A stretch of DNA of 64,000 nucleotides from Mesorhabditis belari (Eukaryota; Nematoda; Chromadorea; Rhabditida; Rhabditidae): contig CAUEEP010000903.1 of assembly GCA_958450365.1 (NCBI GenBank), positions 1 to 64,000 of the forward strand, written 5' to 3'. The position numbers and the translations under genes were made by a program. The notes below the pieces were generated by a model. That model did not search any database. It saw only the letters and a program-made list of their open reading frames with translations, and was not told the origin of the DNA. Of this stretch, positions 1-10,879 are shown one piece after another (position 1 is the first letter of the stretch; each line of letters opens with the position of its first letter).

Positions 1-110
1 GGAGAAAAAGGAAAATCGGATCGAAATATCAATGGCTAAACATAAAAATTTCTTTATTCAAGGAAATCCGAACAAATGGAATGCTTTTGAATGAACAGCT
101 CGTAACTCTC
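1..110 (+). pseudogene. C-type lectin exon fragment (CTLD exon 10 type)
   Basis: The first ~110 bases match the intron end and start of the exon that carries the WTDGSSVDFTNW part of the lectin domain in the copies at 5802 and 62504, including the same TTTATTCA run before the exon. After 'AATGCTTTTGAATGA' the frame stops and the similarity ends. It is the 3' remnant of a lectin copy that may extend to the left of the window. Confidence 0.6.
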
Positions 111-784
111 GAATTGAAAATCGCCACTTACGGCTGCGATTCTGCTATCTTTTTGGAGGAAATGCTTGAATTCCTTCTCGATTTCCTTTAAATACATACT
201 CTCATTCAACTCTTAACCTCCAACAAACCGAGTACTTGTATTTGCAATCCCGAATAGGCCTCTCTGAACTCTTTCTCGCTTGTCGCGTCTTGGTGTTGAA
301 TGTAGCGATTCATCATTTGGAATGTCGAATTGATAGGGTTTTAAGATTGCCTGAAATGCCAACTGATGATGATTGCTAATCATTTGGGTCGGTTTTGATT
401 GAAAGTTCTTGAATAACAGATTATCAAGCATGCCGCTCTAGTTTTCAATTCCCCTTTAGAGTGCCGCTCTATTAGAGGATGCCGTTCTCATAGAGGGTGC
501 CGGTCTAATGACCGGAAGCATCTAACAAAGTAAACCGGATGAACCTCTTTGGATCACCAAGAAATACATTTCGATCAATAAAAGTTGTCCTTTAATTTTA
601 TTTAAAGTTTAACAAAAAAAACATACAAATATAATAAAGCTAACAGAGATAACAATTTTTCTAACCAATCATAACTCGTCTTCAACTAGCATTTAGCTTG
701 CTTCAACACTTTGATGGCTGGACTTGTGGTGATTCTTCAAGTTCAAGCAAGCTAAATGCGAGCAAGCAAGCAAGCTAAAAGCTA
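111..784. other. No gene seen; shared repeat at about 430-520
   Basis: No coding exon found. A short stretch near 430-520 with repeated 'tgccg-tct-agag' units reappears in reverse complement at about 19240-19290, which places it at the outer edge of the large inverted duplication. Bases 690-790 hold an AGCAAGC-rich simple repeat. Confidence 0.4.
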
Positions 785-1056
785 AAGCTTTTTCTCGGCT
801 CCTTGTGATCTATTCCAAATGGCCAGAGCAGTACCGACCTCTGGTAGCGTCAAATCCCGCCCAGCATCATTGACCCGTTTCCGTTTTCGATTCTCGAGTT
901 GTTTGAGAAGTGCTTTTGGTTTTCACCTATCTTGAATCGACCATCGTGATACTCCAAAATGTTTGGCAGTTCTCTGATTGGAGTTCTTCTTGGCGTATTT
1001 AATCACTTCGAGCTTGAATTTCACGTCAAAGGCTTCCCGCTCCTCTTGCACTCTCA
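785..1056 (-). pseudogene. pogo/Tigger-like transposase DNA-binding domain, broken
   Basis: On the minus strand the frame reads a helix-turn-helix of the psq/BrkDBD type (FKLEVIKYAKKNSNQ then AAKHFGV-like, here TAKHFGVSRWSI), followed after a stop by NRKRKRVNDAGR and LPEVGTALAIW, the usual linker and CENP-B-type region of pogo/Tigger transposases. This order is characteristic of the N-terminus of such transposases and of domesticated relatives. The in-frame TGA after 'IQDR' and the absence of a DDE domain nearby indicate a dead fragment. A second, different pogo-type DNA-binding exon lies at 57264. Confidence 0.6.
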
Positions 1057-1104
1057 AATCCTCGGCTTCAAATGGGAAGAGCGAATGCGGCGAATGAGGA
1101 AAAT

Positions 1105-1250
1105 TCTAACTTTGTTACAATTGTGCTTCGAGATCGTCGTTCTTGCTTTTCGTCTCGGCGACTTTCCTTTCCAAATCGGCTTCCAACTTCGCGATTTTCC
1201 CCATTAAATTCGCCTCGATTTGAACCATTTTTGCTGCCAATCTACAATCT
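1105..1250 (-). pseudogene. Lectin-gene coiled-coil exon fragment
   Basis: Minus-strand translation gives heptad-like sequence close to exon 4 of the intact lectin gene (QIEANLMGKIAKLEADL ... KSKNDDLEAQ). It lies directly beside the pogo fragment and has no lectin domain of its own. It is a scattered neck exon from the duplicated family. Confidence 0.6.
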
Positions 1251-1779
1251 CTCCAATTCATAATTTAACACAGCTCATGTTCTCCGGGTTATCAATTCGT
1301 TAATTTTATGAAATAAATCTTAAAAAAAAATCGTTGCCTACTCTGATGATAGCCATTTGATTCCTGGTGTATATAGGTAAACGAAAACAATTCATACTAG
1401 CCTACAATTTTAGTATACAGAGACGAAGCAAAGCGAAGCGTGAAAACAGTGATCATCAGCTTCTTTGAGTAAGTGTCCAGCCTAGATTTATCAGAACGGT
1501 ATAAAGAAAGCAGAGTTTTGTTAAGAATTCTTCAAGTATCCTTCATGATTCCTCAAGATTGAAAAACCAATGATTTTTTAATTTTCTTGCTATTGTTGTA
1601 TCTTTTTTGTGTGTTCTCCAATAAATTGCTCCACTCATTAATTTAAAACTTAAACGGTTTACTGATGCCTAAATCATTGTATAAATTTGTTAAAACGAAC
1701 TTTAAAAATTTTGTTAAAAGTCGGCTATCGGCTCCAAAAATATTATCGAGAAATAAAATTTCCACATTAGGTGGCGATA

Positions 1780-1985
1780 TTCAATTCAAAATCATTTAGA
1801 TTAGCAAAGAAAACCATCGAGTGGGCCTCGTTCAGATTTCGAGAGATATTGGCCAAACGATCCACAAGGCTGTCGACGAGATTTGTGTCAAGCACTGCCG
1901 GGTTCGAGCTTTATTCGAACGATCAACAATCGGAACTTGGGAATACAACCGAGCCTATTCATTTTGGTCAAGGAATTTAAAGCTC
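1780..1985 (+). other. Dispersed coding-like fragment, inverted copy at 54.47 kb
   Basis: One frame reads QISRDIGQTIHKAVDEICVK. Bases about 1840-1910 reappear in reverse complement at about 54468-54550 with scattered substitutions. The sequence looks like the N-terminal helix region of a DDE-type transposase but I cannot assign a family. 1250-1780 between the lectin fragment and this one shows no gene. Confidence 0.35.
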
Positions 1986-1999
1986 ACATGATTTCGTTA

Positions 2000-2308
2000 T
2001 CAAAACAGTTGGGGCTTACGGAGGGGCTCTCCTCTATTGTATATCTTACTGAATCAATCGCTAGTCAGTCGTATCAACGTCAAATGTCGTATCGTGTTTT
2101 AGTAACAGATTTCATTGAATTTAAACCAGTATATTCTATTCAAAAACATATCAATTCTTTTGTTGGCAAATGCAAACTCGGTTTAAAAATGGCAAGTGAG
2201 GTGTTAGGCTCGTTGAAAGATGAAGCTGGGTATTTAAAGTTAAATAATAGAATAAGATCAAAACTATTAGAACATGAATGGAATGCGGAGATTATTGAAG
2301 TTATTTAG
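2000..2308 (+). pseudogene. Fragment of unknown gene (SIASQ...RVLVTDFIE)
   Basis: The frame ending at the TAG at 2306 is helix-rich (KLGLKMASEVLGSLKDEAG and onward). Its first part (YLTESIASQ, RQMSYRVLVTDFIEFKPV) is paralogous to the minus-strand frame at 18830-19116. Upstream the reading frame is shifted relative to that paralog, so this copy is probably not functional. No recognised domain. Confidence 0.4.
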
Positions 2309-2334
2309 ACGAAAGTTCGGCTCGTTCTGGAAAA

Positions 2335-2525
2335 AGTTGAAATCATCACGGAATTCCGAGATCATCGATATTTATTCATTTATTTGTTTCCAATGCATAG
2401 TTAATTCAAACATGTTTCTATCAATCTGAGGAAATTTCTTTTTTTCTTTTCTTTAGAAATGAACCCATTTCAGTTTTAGAGCGGCCATGGGAAATGGACG
2501 GTCTGGTCTCCTACCCGACAGCTTC
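2335..2525 (+). pseudogene. Lectin last-exon fragment
   Basis: Intron-end sequence (ATCATCGATATTTATTC ... CCCATTTCAG) followed by a mutated version of the last lectin exon (AGCGGCCATGGGAAATGG). Same arrangement as 5920-6075 and 62620-62800. It is a truncated 3' end with no upstream exons. 2530-3100 shows no convincing exon. Confidence 0.5.
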
Positions 2526-3179
2526 TTCAAACCCTCGTTTCGGCTCTTTGGGTCGTTCAAAGCAAGAAAAGTCCAGTTTCAAATTTACTGAGTCAGTCAA
2601 TCTGCAGAACCGAATAAACTTCTCAATCGTTTGAAGAAATCGTTTGCTCTTCAATGCGGGCTTCGATTTGCATGGAATGCTGTTTGAAGACACGGCCGGA
2701 AACTTATAAGCATTCAAATGCCTATCAAGGCAAATATCCAACTTGTACACATACCTATGCTACGTACTACGTCAAAAACCGAAAAATCAATTTCGAGGTA
2801 GATGAATTCTCTTTAGACTCACTAATTTTTCCATAGATTTTCTTAATGAGCTACCCCAAATGACTCGACAAATGGAAACAGTCGAAAGAGTGCCGAAGTT
2901 TTCGTTTTCAGTTTTCGCTGAAATGAATATTGATTGTTGTTGGTTGACGAATGATGACTAAACGAATCGGCCATTCCCCTCCTTTCTCTTTATTTGGTAA
3001 GAAATCCGTATTTTGCCTGGCAACAAATTTCTGGTTTGATTTTCTCATCAATTCTGCTTATTTAGTAGCCTTTTCCTTTAAATTTTCACTTGTTCTTCGA
3101 GAAAATTCAAAATTAAATTAAAGACTGTTTTTGATAGCAGCAAAGATTTGGTGAAAAACCCACAAATCGGCTTCGAGTT

Positions 3180-3777
3180 GGGCGATTTTCTTCAACGAGG
3201 TGGCCGGTTCTTCTATGCGTTTGACACTCTTTTCAGGCCATTCCTCAGTCCTTTCGGGCATTTCTGGAGATTTGGAAAAAGGAGAGATGCTCTGAAGACA
3301 TCGAGGAGGGAAAGGAAGATTCCAGAGATTCTACAACCAACCACATCATCATGATGCCTCGGTGTCTCAAGATTTTTTGTGATCTTCATTCTTTGTCTCG
3401 AGTTCGATTTGAGCAATTTGATCTGAGAAAGCTGCTCCTCATCCGAGTTAACATCACTCAAGTTCAAAATCTCTCCCAATTTCTCACTCATTGCTTCTCA
3501 GTCTCAGTGCCCTCGATAAATTTCCTGATCATGATGCTGCTTCCGGGAGGCAAGGCGTGGATCTCTGGTTCGAGTCTGGTAGCTGATTGTCTTTTTGCTT
3601 TTTATAGATTTTAATGCCTTGAGCAGTCTCCCTATAAGAGAAGTTTTGTTTAGCTATGCTTTTTATAAAAATGTTCTGCTTTAAAACAAAACAACTTAAA
3701 AAAGATAGAACAACCAAAACAACAATCCGAATGATCACACCTCGAGGAGCTTTGAATTTTGAAGTTGGAGAAGTCAA
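3180..3777 (-). CDS. Divergent coiled-coil membrane protein gene (partial model)
   Basis: Minus-strand gene head-to-head with the lectin gene at 4162. The first exon (ATG at 3777) encodes a short basic N-terminus (MTSPTSKFKAPRG) and one hydrophobic stretch (VIIRIVVLVVLSFLSC), as in a type II membrane protein. A second open stretch at about 3491-3340 is acidic (DVNSDEEQLSQIKL) and ends at a GTTGGT donor. A further exon (about 3300-3185, acceptor CCAG) gives a heptad-like end (KKIAQLEADL) before a GTGGGT donor, the same ending used by lectin neck exons. How the first exon joins the second, and any exon after 3180, is not resolved. The family resemblance of the neck suggests it derives from the same ancestral gene as the lectin. 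No lectin domain is seen. The inverted partner at 17360-18003 has a frameshift in the hydrophobic segment. Confidence 0.45.
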
Positions 3778-4161
3778 AAAGGCTCTATGAAAAATCGTTT
3801 ACGCCTGGGGGGGAGATAGATAGCTTCCCCCGCGGGGATTAAGGAACAATTGTGGTGATTTGATGAGAACGGTCGGTTCAGTTAACCTTCCCCGAAAGTA
3901 GTCTCCTGATAACTCCGCGTTTTCTCACTCACCAACTTCACCCGAACTGACGGCTTTGTTTTTCCCGAAATGCTACTTTTTTTTGCACGAAGTTCTATTC
4001 GAAGCTATTGTTTCAACGGCTTAATGAGTCAATCGCTTTCCTAAACAATTTCAGGGCTCTCAAAAGCTCTTTTCCGTAAAAAAACAATTGTTTATCGGAT
4101 CGTCTCTCGATTCGGTCTTCCCATTTCCTCGAATTCAAAACTAATCAACCAATTCATCAGA

Positions 4162-6141
4162 ATGGGTGTGATGGCCGTCAGTCTATTCATCACGATTCTC
4201 CTCCTTTTCCATCAAATTTCCCCGTCAATTCAACAAAGCGATCATTTGGATCAATTCACGTATCCTTTTCCCTTCAAATAGCTATGTAGTCAACCATTCA
4301 GAGCTCCGATAGATCGAGATGAAATTCTGTCTGGTGATCGTCGTACTTTGAAGTTGATTATATAGGGGTTTTTCGATGATCTTAGATTTCAGCAGTAAAG
4401 ATACCGTCCTTCAAATAGCTTCAAATAGTTTGAGATCTTGTCAGAGAAATTGGTGAGTTTTTTGAGAGAAAAGCGAAATTGATAGAATAAACCAGAAATG
4501 GCTTGAGTGCCTCAATGACAAGACTTTTCAGGAATCAAACGCAACAAGAACTCGTCGAGGCCCGAGGAAAAATCAGCGGACTCGAGACGGAAATGTGGGT
4601 GAAATCAAAAATCTTGAAGAATTCAAGCTCATCTTTTTTGGACTTTGAATAATGAGCGATTTGAGTATTCAGCGCAACAGAGCGGAACGAAACGAAGGAG
4701 AAAGACGTCGAGATGAGTCGATTGACAGCAAAACTGGCTCAAATCGAGGCGAATTTAATGGAGAAAATCACCGAAACGAAAAGGAAGAACGACGATCTCG
4801 AAGCACAATTGTACTAATTTTGTAATTTTCTTTTTGACAAGCTCAATATATAGTAAAAATCCGTACCTTTTTCAGAAGAACTCAAAAAACGGAAGTGAGG
4901 AAAGGAAAAACCAAGATTGGAGAGCTCGAAGGGAAAAACAACGCGTTGCAGAGCAAGAACTCTGACCTCGAAACCCAAATGTGAGTTCATTTGGTATCTC
5001 TTGTCGACTGAGACTGGAGAAAACAATTTCTTCATTCCCAAAACACCCATTCCACTCAATCCAATCAATTCCCCTCTAGAGAATTTGAAAGAGAAAACAA
5101 AACGGCCGAAATCAAGAAGTTGCGGGCATATTTGTGGGTTTTTTAAGGAAAAGGATGGAGTATTTGTCTAAAGAATCCGGAGTAATGTTCTTCCAAGAAA
5201 TTCAGAAATCGAACGATGACTTTGGTCTTGGATCCGAATGGATGGTCGTATTTGACAAAAACCGCTTCTTTGTACAAGGTTTGACGGATGTTATAAACCA
5301 GGATTAGCTTCATCTCAAGGTTATCGATCAAGAAATGACATTTGATGAAGCCGAGGCATATTGTGCGGGCCGACAGGGCCATTTAGTCACGATTCAAAGT
5401 GAGGAAGAGAACGATTTTGTTCAGAAACTGGGTAAGAAATCGAAATGATTCAATTCTGAAAATTCATGATTATCGTAGAAATTTATGCTTTGTAAACCAA
5501 GAACAACCGATGTTTATTTCAGCGAAAACTGTTCACCCCTTTCATGGGTTCTGGATCGGACTGAAGGTTGAGTTTTTCTTATTGAAAGACATAAATAAAT
5601 ATAAGATATAGAAACTGAAAGAATATAAGATATTCTTTCAGCCATTTCCCGAAGGCTTTTTGTGAAAAAATGATTCGTTTGGCTAGTAGTTCTTTGATTG
5701 AAATAATGGTTTCAATTGGGTAACTAGAAGAATTTCAAGAAGAAAAAAGGAAAATCGGATCGAAATATCAAAGTCTAAACGCAAAAAATTACTTTATCCA
5801 GAGCAAACCGAACGACGAAAATGCTTTGGAATGGACCGATGGAAGTTCGGTGGATTTCACGAATTGGGATCCGAAAGACCCGGATTGGGACACCCACACT
5901 TATGTGAGATTTCCAGCGTGAAATCATCGATATTTATTCCAATTTCCGATGCATAATTTGATTCAAAAATATTTGGATCAATCTTAGGAGATTTCTTTTT
6001 AGAAATAAGGCAAAGTGTTATATCAAAGGATTTCGATCAGAAATGAACACATTTCAGCTTGATAGCGACGATGGAAAATGGCGGGTCTATAGTCCTGGCC
6101 GTCTGCTTCGTTTTATCTGCAAAATTCGCTCTCAATTCTGA
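4162..6141 (+). CDS. C-type lectin-domain protein with coiled-coil neck, intact copy (310 aa)
   Basis: Eleven exons with consistent phases: 4162-4259, 4393-4452, 4532-4594, 4673-4810, 4876-4980, 5080-5133, 5206-5278, 5320-5431, 5523-5566, 5802-5903, 6058-6141 (933 nt). Start MGVMAVSLFITILLLFHQ is a signal peptide or signal anchor. Residues ~50-175 are a coiled coil (LEGKNNALQSKNSDLE). The CTLD begins at GWSYLTKTASLYK, continues through TFDEAEAYC, EEENDFV, FWIGLK, WTDGSSVDFTNW, and ends FICK. Introns have GT-AG ends; intron 7 is only 41 nt. Only the cysteines of AEAYC and FICK remain; those of the usual N-terminal hairpin (CYK, here LYK) and of the second disulfide are absent, and no EPN/QPD sugar motif is seen, so sugar binding is uncertain. 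Likely secreted or cell-surface. It has a divergent coiled-coil gene upstream and a convergent one downstream. The start is the first ATG before the hydrophobic segment. Confidence 0.75.
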
Positions 6142-6445
6142 TAAGTTCCTTATGTTCTTTTCTGTGGACAAAAACCAATAAATCCCATTTTATCCAGTCT
6201 TCTGAAAACACACAACTGCACATTACCTTTTTCTTTATTTCTGAGTTGTTATTTAAAAATCTCATATAAAAGTTTTCCCTAAAACCCAGAATTTCGCCAA
6301 AGCTGCAAGGATTTTGCTTTCTCGTCACACCTGAATAGACTATTAGATAAACGTGTTGAACATCAATAGACATCAGCATGAGGAAACTGGCAATTCTTCG
6401 TGAAGGTCGCGCTTCTCGTCCCTCAACTCGTCGATTTGTCTTTGA
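6142..6445 (-). pseudogene. Convergent coiled-coil exons, broken copy
   Basis: Minus-strand exons tail-to-tail with the lectin gene. They correspond to the better preserved plus-strand copy at 14929-15221 (QRQIDELRDEK neck, then the SDERAKYLQLQ-type exon). Here the second exon frame is disturbed (reads as TRKQNPCSFGEILGF). 6450-6950 contains a block shared with about 12580-12690 and 59935-60020 (ATTAAATGATCGTAATG) and no gene. Confidence 0.45.
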
Positions 6446-6949
6446 GTTTTTTTTCCTTGTTGTTCTCACTGTTGGTTCTGTAGGCGGAGATTTTTCGGAG
6501 ATCAGAAAAAGCAGAAACCAGTGTGGGCTTGAATGAAAAAATTTATTATTGTGAGTAATTATTAAATGATCGTAATGAAGAGAGATGCTTTCAAACAATG
6601 ATCATGAATCACCTTCTTATATATGAACTGGGTTCTGGTTTGAGATGAGCAGATGGCTTTCTGTGAGTTTTGGGTTTTCGAGCCAGATGCTTCAAAGCAC
6701 TCACTCATTGATTGCCGGGTAGTGAATAGAGTTGTATCTTTCTTTGCCAGTGTATTTCGATCTAGAAAGCAATGAACTACTAATTCTTGTTGTCCGTTTG
6801 ACACTACACATATTGATCGTGATTCTGTGGATATCCGGGATCGTAGCTGTGCCGTCTCGGTTGAACGTTGATCGGCGTCTTGTACTTACTGAACATTCTC
6901 AGATTGACTTTTAAAGGCATTAACTCCGTGAAAAATTTATCAAAAGGGG

Positions 6950-7085
6950 AAAGAAGAGGGGTTGGGGGGAAAAAAGGGGGGTTTGGGGGGGTTAAAAAAA
7001 AAAAAAAAAAGGTTTTTTTTTTTGGGGGGGGGGTGGGGGGAGGGAACCCCCCCCCCCCCCCCGCCCCGGGGAGCCCCCCCCAACT
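6950..7085. repeat. Homopolymer-rich low-complexity tract
   Basis: A run of long G, A, T and C blocks (for example 16 A at about 6994, then T, G and C blocks) within ~130 bases. G-runs could form a quadruplex, but such a block series is also a typical assembly or sequencing artefact. Confidence 0.9.
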
Positions 7086-7421
7086 GAAAAATCTCCTATT
7101 GTCAGCCCAATCGATATAACTCTAAGTTTACCGTAATCCCTCAACGAAATGGCAAAAGGCCAGTAGACAGAAAGTCTGGAATTCGGTTTTTGTTACAGGA
7201 TTCATTTGATTCAAACCAGTAGAAGAATCCGTAGAAATTCCATTTTTACGAATACGACAGATGTTGGCTTTGGTGAACGATATGACTCCTAAAATATGGC
7301 GCCTCAGAAACAATTATGAATGTTAATTTAAGGAGGGGAAGTTGTTGATTGCGATGAGCAAGAGGGAGAGGTCCCAAGAAGAGATAAGATTTCAGAAGAT
7401 GTGGATATGTCAGAAGAAGTG

Positions 7422-7716
7422 CAGTGCGTAACAGAATGATAGATCCACCATGTTTTGAAAACTGAATAACATCAATTGATAAACGAAAACGTTGTTAAAT
7501 CAAGGTGGATCTATCATTTTGTTACGCGGGCAAAATGGCGAAAAGCATAGAAACATTTCTATAAGCGCCATGTCTTCGCGATGAAACAACAGTTTGATGC
7601 AGATTGATTTAAAACTAAATTTTGAACTTGTTTTTGGTCAAAACTTGAATTTTTATTCAAAATGTCTAGTTCCTGGGGCGAAAAACATGGTGGATCTATC
7701 ATTTTGTTACGCACTG
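7422..7716. mobile_element. MITE with ~28-bp terminal inverted repeats starting CAGTGCGTAAC
   Basis: Left end CAGTGCGTAACAGAATGATA and right end its reverse complement (…TATCATTTTGTTACGCACTG), about 295 bp apart. A third partial copy of the end lies inside (7503-7530). CAGT-start ends and TA after the right end suggest a non-autonomous Tc1/mariner-type element; on the left the dinucleotide is TG. Confidence 0.75.
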
Positions 7717-7882
7717 TAGCTCCGATTTTTTGATGTTACTCGAGTTGTTAAACAATTTCGATCTCCAGCTCAGTTGGGTTGTGGATTGGCCATCTCAATA
7801 GCATCGAATTCAATTGTAGCATCTCAGGTTTTTCTTGGGGTTTTTTCATCACTTGTAAGATTTTTGTTCTCCTTTTTTGACG

Positions 7883-9090
7883 TCATTCGATGAATGAGTT
7901 AATTTCTGATGATACAACACATTTTGATAAACACTGATACAACACTGATTTGCAGATAAAACGATACTGATTGATAGGAAAATAGGCCACCCATTTCCCA
8001 TCGCCGCTCCCAAGCTGAAATGAGTCAATTTCTGATGGAAATCTTTTGATCAAACACTTTGCGCAATTTCACAAAAAGAAATTTCCTCAAATTGATCGAA
8101 ATATTTTGGGATTAATTATGCATTGGAAATTGGAACAAATATTGATGATTTCACGCCGAAAATCTCACATAAGCGTGGGTTTTGTTTCAGTTCGTTTCCA
8201 TCCTCCAATTCGTGAAATCCTCCGAGCTTCGATCCGTCCATTCAAAAGCATTTTCTTTGTACGGATTGCTCTGGATAAAGAAATTCTTATGTTTAGACAT
8301 TGATATTTCGATCCGATTTTCCTTTTTTCTTCTTGAAATTATTCTAGTTTCCCAATTGAAACCATTATTTCTATCAGAGAACTATCAGTCAAACGAGTCA
8401 TTTTTTCACAAAGAGCCTTCCGACAATGGCCGAAAGAATCATTCCTTTCTATCTATTTATTTCTTTCGATAAGAAAAATTCAACCTGCAGTCCGATCCAG
8501 AAATCCCAGTTTAAACTAACAGTTTTCGCTGAAATATCGCTGAAATATCGATTGTTTTTGGTTAATAAAGCATAAATTTCTACGAAAATCACGAATTTTC
8601 AGAATTGAATCATTTCGATTTCTTACCAAGTCTCCAAACCAAATCGTGCTCTTCGGTACTGTGAATCGAGACTAAATGGATCTTTCGACTCGCACAATAT
8701 GCCTCGACTTCGTCGAATGTCATTCTTTGATCGAAAGCCTTGCGATGAAGATAATCCTGGTTCACAACATCCACCAAACCTTGTACCGTCGTTCTTCCTT
8801 TTCGTCCCGGCGATTTTCCTTTCCAATTCTCGATTTCTCGCCCTTCCGTCAACCAAATCAGCCTCCAACTTCGCGATTTTCAAATTCGCTTCGATTTGAG
8901 CGATTTTTGCCTTTTTTTTGATTTTTGACCATCGACCCATCTCGACGTCTTTGTCCTTTTTCATTTCTTCCCTAAACGCTTCGATTAAATTAAAGACTGT
9001 TTTTGATAGAAGCAAAGATTTGGCGAAAAACCCACAGATCGGCTTCGAGTTGGGCGATTTTCTTCAACGAGATGGCCGGTTCTTCAGTTT
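7883..9090 (-). pseudogene. Chimeric lectin pseudogene
   Basis: Minus-strand lectin copy. Preserved: CTLD exon with TFDEVEAYC and the exon with DFWIGL (about 8484-8530). The WTDRSSEDFTNW exon (about 8186-8290) has an in-frame TGA after 'METN'. The last exon (GDGKWVAYFP ... FICK) reads into a new tail ending at 7883. At about 8790 a coiled-coil exon (KAKIAQIEANLKIAKLEADL) is fused directly inside the first CTLD exon at ACGGTACAAGG, removing all exons and introns between and shifting frame. This deletion junction and the stop make it a pseudogene. A neck exon (KKIAQLEADL) continues at 9020-9085. Confidence 0.7.
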
Positions 9091-9184
9091 GTGATTTCCT
9101 AGTTAAAAAGGGGTTTTTAGATATTCTGTTTCACGATAAAGTTTCAGCTAAAGGCATTGTATCTCTTTTCTGTTGTCTACTGAG

Positions 9185-9445
9185 ATATCTGTTCAGGAAT
9201 CGTTGAGAGGATTCTGGACAGTCCAGCTCCTGATGCGTTTGCTTCGAAGAACAAAAAGAATAAATTTCAATGAATGTTGAACGCTGTCAAGCAAAAAGAT
9301 TGTAGACTCTCGGCGGTCTCGTCTACATCGCTAGAAAGCTGCAACTCAATGGAGACTTGTACCTGGACCTAGCGGCTGAGAATATTTGGCCTCAAAACGG
9401 CACGGTTGCCAATTTTACGATCCGAAATAAGTTGAGTAAATGACT
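9185..9445 (+). other. Two possible exons of an unrecognised gene
   Basis: After a TTCAG at 9197 one frame reads IVERILDSPAPDAFASKNKK. After a TTGTAG at 9304 another reads GGLVYIARKLQLNGDLYLDL and ends KLSK-stop near 9440. Composition looks coding, but I find no start exon and no family. 9590-9690 is repeated in reverse complement at 60185-60295. Confidence 0.3.
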
Positions 9446-10879
9446 TTGGGCTAAGCGATGGGAAAGACAAGACAAACACAAAAGGGCATGTATTGACCTA
9501 CCAAATCCATTCAATGCCAATCCTTCCATTTTAGTCGCGCCCGCAAAGTGTGGTAATCACAGAAACTCGAAGTTGATCATCATGGGCTTTTTTTCGTTTT
9601 GTGAAGTTTGGGAGAGAATCTATCTAGATCAGATCCAAACCATTTAGCATCATTTCGATGTGGGTGCCGGAGAAAATCAGTTCCGAGCCTTTCTTTAAAG
9701 CTTTAACGCAGTCCCCTAGACCGCCACTGTATTTCTTCCCTTATAGGTGAGGTGAGAGTTCGCCGAAAATGACCGAAAGCGCTGAAATGGAAATGAGAAA
9801 GGCTCTCGGGTAGTCTACGAACAGTATTTCTGTTGCAATAACATTTCACCCAATGTTTTATTGTCTTCTTCATCTTCTATTTCAAGCCATTCGGTTAACA
9901 TTCCCAGGTCGACTTTTCCCAACCAAAAGGAAAGCAAGAAGGAAAAAGGGAAATGAACACTTTTTCATTATTCTAAATGAGATTCAATTTTGGAATTGAA
10001 ATTCTCATCGATATAACTGGATAAACTTAAATGTAACTGGGCAAACCCAGAAAAAGTGTACGGTAAAATAAAAGTGATATGAGTGCTTTGAAAGAACACG
10101 AATAAATTGACTGATTAACTTGAAATTTACCAATCATCCGAGAAAGATGACACAAATTTGATCATAGAAGGGTGAAATCGAGGAGAAGTTGAAATGAAAA
10201 AGAAATGGTTGTCACAAGAAAACTCTTAATGTCATAATGTTATAGCTTGATGATTGAGATTTTGCGATCTTGCGGAAGTCAGAAGATTTGTTGAGAATCT
10301 CGACCTAGATTTATATGTACCATGTAATAGTATGGCCTAGCAAATGAAATGCTCATTTTATGATCAAGGACTTTTGAAAATTTGACTGGCTTTCTTTCTG
10401 AATCTGATGTGAAATTACTGAAGTAATCGGATGAGTGTTAGCGGTGGATTCGACAAAGAACACGGGTCAGTCTAAACAACGTGCAATCTTTGCTGGACGA
10501 TCTTTGTGGAGAAAATGTTAGTAAAGACGAGACGTGGATTGCCATCTCACAGTCCCTTTTGAGAATTTGATGTGAATTCGATGTGAATTGGAACTAATGG
10601 CTTTTCCTGACTGGGGGATGGCAGAACTGGTCACCATGTATTGATATGGCAATTGTAGCGAAATTTTAAATACTTTGGTACCGGATTAATTAGTACTAGA
10701 CTTAGTACTAGTGCTACTAATTAGATTTACATGGGAACGTCCCAAGGAGGGTGTAAGGTTTTTAAATGGCAATGAGATGCAAACGCCTATCGGACATGAC
10801 GAATCCGAGGCTGTGTACAAGAAATGCCTACTGCACTCACATCAAAATATTGCCAAAACAGATGATATACCCCCTAAGG
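9446..10879. other. No gene seen
   Basis: No supported exon. AT-rich, with short coding-like pieces but no consistent splice phases. A small palindrome of TAGTACTA units lies at 10690-10725. Confidence 0.4.

Larger units (their letters stand above)
430..6450 (+). repeat. Left arm of large inverted duplication
   Basis: Reading the reverse complement of about 14930-19290 recovers the same order of blocks seen here: the CATTAGACCGG block, the SIASQ fragment, the coiled-coil membrane gene, the lectin gene and the convergent coiled-coil exons. The best aligned part is about 2940-6450 against 14930-18270. Outer parts match only in patches. The copies differ by point changes and indels, so the duplication is not recent, or the arms have been free to diverge. 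Confidence 0.75.

Noticed and set aside
6113..6598. 161-aa minus-strand open frame
   Set aside because: Runs through the convergent coiled-coil exon and its introns in the wrong frame; also overlaps the last lectin exon on the other strand.
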